DNA from: Pseudomonas fuscovaginae SE-1
Lineage (GTDB): Bacteria; Pseudomonadota; Gammaproteobacteria; Pseudomonadales; Pseudomonadaceae
Direction: 5' to 3'
Assembly (NCBI RefSeq): GCF_000364705.1
Contig: NZ_AQOH01000002.1
Coordinates: forward strand, 1 to 33,264
Length of the DNA: 33,264 nt
Positions 33,018 to 33,264 of the stretch are shown here, piece after piece (position 1 is the stretch's first letter; every line of letters starts with the position of its first letter). The translations under genes were made by a program, and so were the position numbers. The notes beneath the pieces were generated by a model. It did no database searches. It saw nothing but the letters and a program-made list of their open reading frames with translations, and was not told the origin of the DNA.

Positions 33018-33264
33018 CTATTGACCAAACTTATAAGCCAACGACCTCACCTCAATTCCAGCCTCACTATCTTCTCGACCACTGGGAAGACTAGCAACCT
33101 GTGCAGAAGTAAAGGCATCGACTTCCAAAGCTTTTAAGTTAAAATAATCATAAGTATATTGACCCTTAGGACTATTATCAACCAAAGAAAATTTAACCAA
33201 GTTCTTTCTATTAACCTGTTTACTTTCGCGTGAAAGATGCCGCTCCCATTCATCAAAATTAGGG
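33018..33264 (-). CDS. C-terminal part of an unknown protein (partial, low GC)
   Basis: The frame is open from the right edge to the stop at 33018, giving 81 visible residues including FDEWERHLSRESKQ, FSLVDNSPKGQYTYDYFNL and the end LAYKFGQ. Codon use is AT-rich, unlike everything to its left, so it was probably acquired separately. The part seen is hydrophilic and has no recognisable domain. Its N-terminus is outside the window. Confidence 0.5.
   Translation of the reverse strand, partial: PNFDEWERHLSRESKQVNRKNLVKFSLVDNSPKGQYTYDYFNLKALEVDAFTSAQVASLPSGREDSEAGIEVRSLAYKFGQ

Larger units (their letters stand above)
19565..33264. mobile_element. Genomic island at tRNA-Gly (right end outside window)
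   Basis: Beginning at the 3' end of tRNA-Gly, the sequence is visibly less GC-rich. It contains gene remnants, a recombinase-like protein, an antiphage system and regulators with no metabolic theme, all signs of laterally acquired DNA. No second copy of the tRNA 3' end and no full integrase occur before 33264, so the element continues beyond the window or has decayed. Whether it is one element or several stacked ones cannot be decided from this window. The 28443-28730 gene and the 21987-22601 gene recall proteins of PAGI-2/clc-type integrative elements, from memory only. Confidence 0.6.

Noticed and set aside
19565..33264. Second attachment site or full integrase closing the island in the window
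   Set aside because: No second copy of the tRNA-Gly 3' end (CTCTACCCGCTCCA) and no complete integrase reading frame are present.

Overview
The window reads as a Pseudomonas chromosome of the fluorescens/putida type. The support is a PhaG-type transacylase, PobA with an AraC-type PobR, an AruI-like 2-ketoarginine decarboxylase, several REP/REPIN palindromes of the pseudomonad kind, and GC-rich codon use in roughly the first 19 kb. No ribosomal RNA, CRISPR array or intact insertion sequence is visible.

Core part (1-19393). The left edge holds the tail of a repeat-containing protein, a terminator and a REPIN, then a flavin reductase-like gene. An antibiotic-biosynthesis-monooxygenase-like gene and a small gene lie on the minus strand, and an AraC regulator follows. 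Next is a translationally coupled pair on the minus strand, an AruI-like ThDP decarboxylase and an aldehyde dehydrogenase, with a divergent LysR regulator. Together the pair could turn 2-ketoarginine into 4-guanidinobutyrate. A second block pairs a Rossmann-fold NAD(P)-binding protein and a periplasmic metallo-beta-lactamase-fold protein with altered metal ligands, again beside a divergent LysR gene. Then come pobR and pobA (4-hydroxybenzoate to protocatechuate), a 14-TM DHA2 exporter, a periplasmic double-Cache protein divergent from a membrane diguanylate cyclase, a small Cys-rich protein, an rsuA-like pseudouridine synthase and phaG.

Boundary (19394-19706). An intact tRNA-Gly(CCC) is preceded by a decayed tRNA-Gly(CCC)-like copy. 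A 17-bp direct repeat containing GGTGCACC flanks the intact gene.

Accessory island (from about 19565 to the right edge, not closed in this window). Base composition falls, and gene remnants and a 204-aa protein with a tyrosine-recombinase-like C-terminus appear, along with an orphan TetR gene. The centrepiece is a complete type II CBASS antiphage locus on the minus strand. It comprises a Cap15-like two-TM/beta-barrel effector, a DncV-like CD-NTase with intact catalytic aspartates and a C-terminal Gly, the E1/E2 protein Cap2 and the JAMM protease Cap3. Palindromes sit upstream of the effector, and an 11-bp inverted repeat lies in the unusual 260-bp gap between effector and synthase. Divergent to it is a second-copy-type SurE nucleotidase. 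Further right are an ICE-like small gene, an XRE regulator, a HAD phosphatase, a coupled three-gene cassette around a metallophosphoesterase, another XRE regulator with a palindrome over its Shine-Dalgarno sequence, and an AT-rich edge with a partial unknown gene.

Working together: the CBASS genes should sense infection, make a cyclic nucleotide and disrupt the inner membrane. The nearby SurE, HAD and metallophosphoesterase genes form a loose phosphohydrolase neighbourhood whose link to defence is only a hypothesis.
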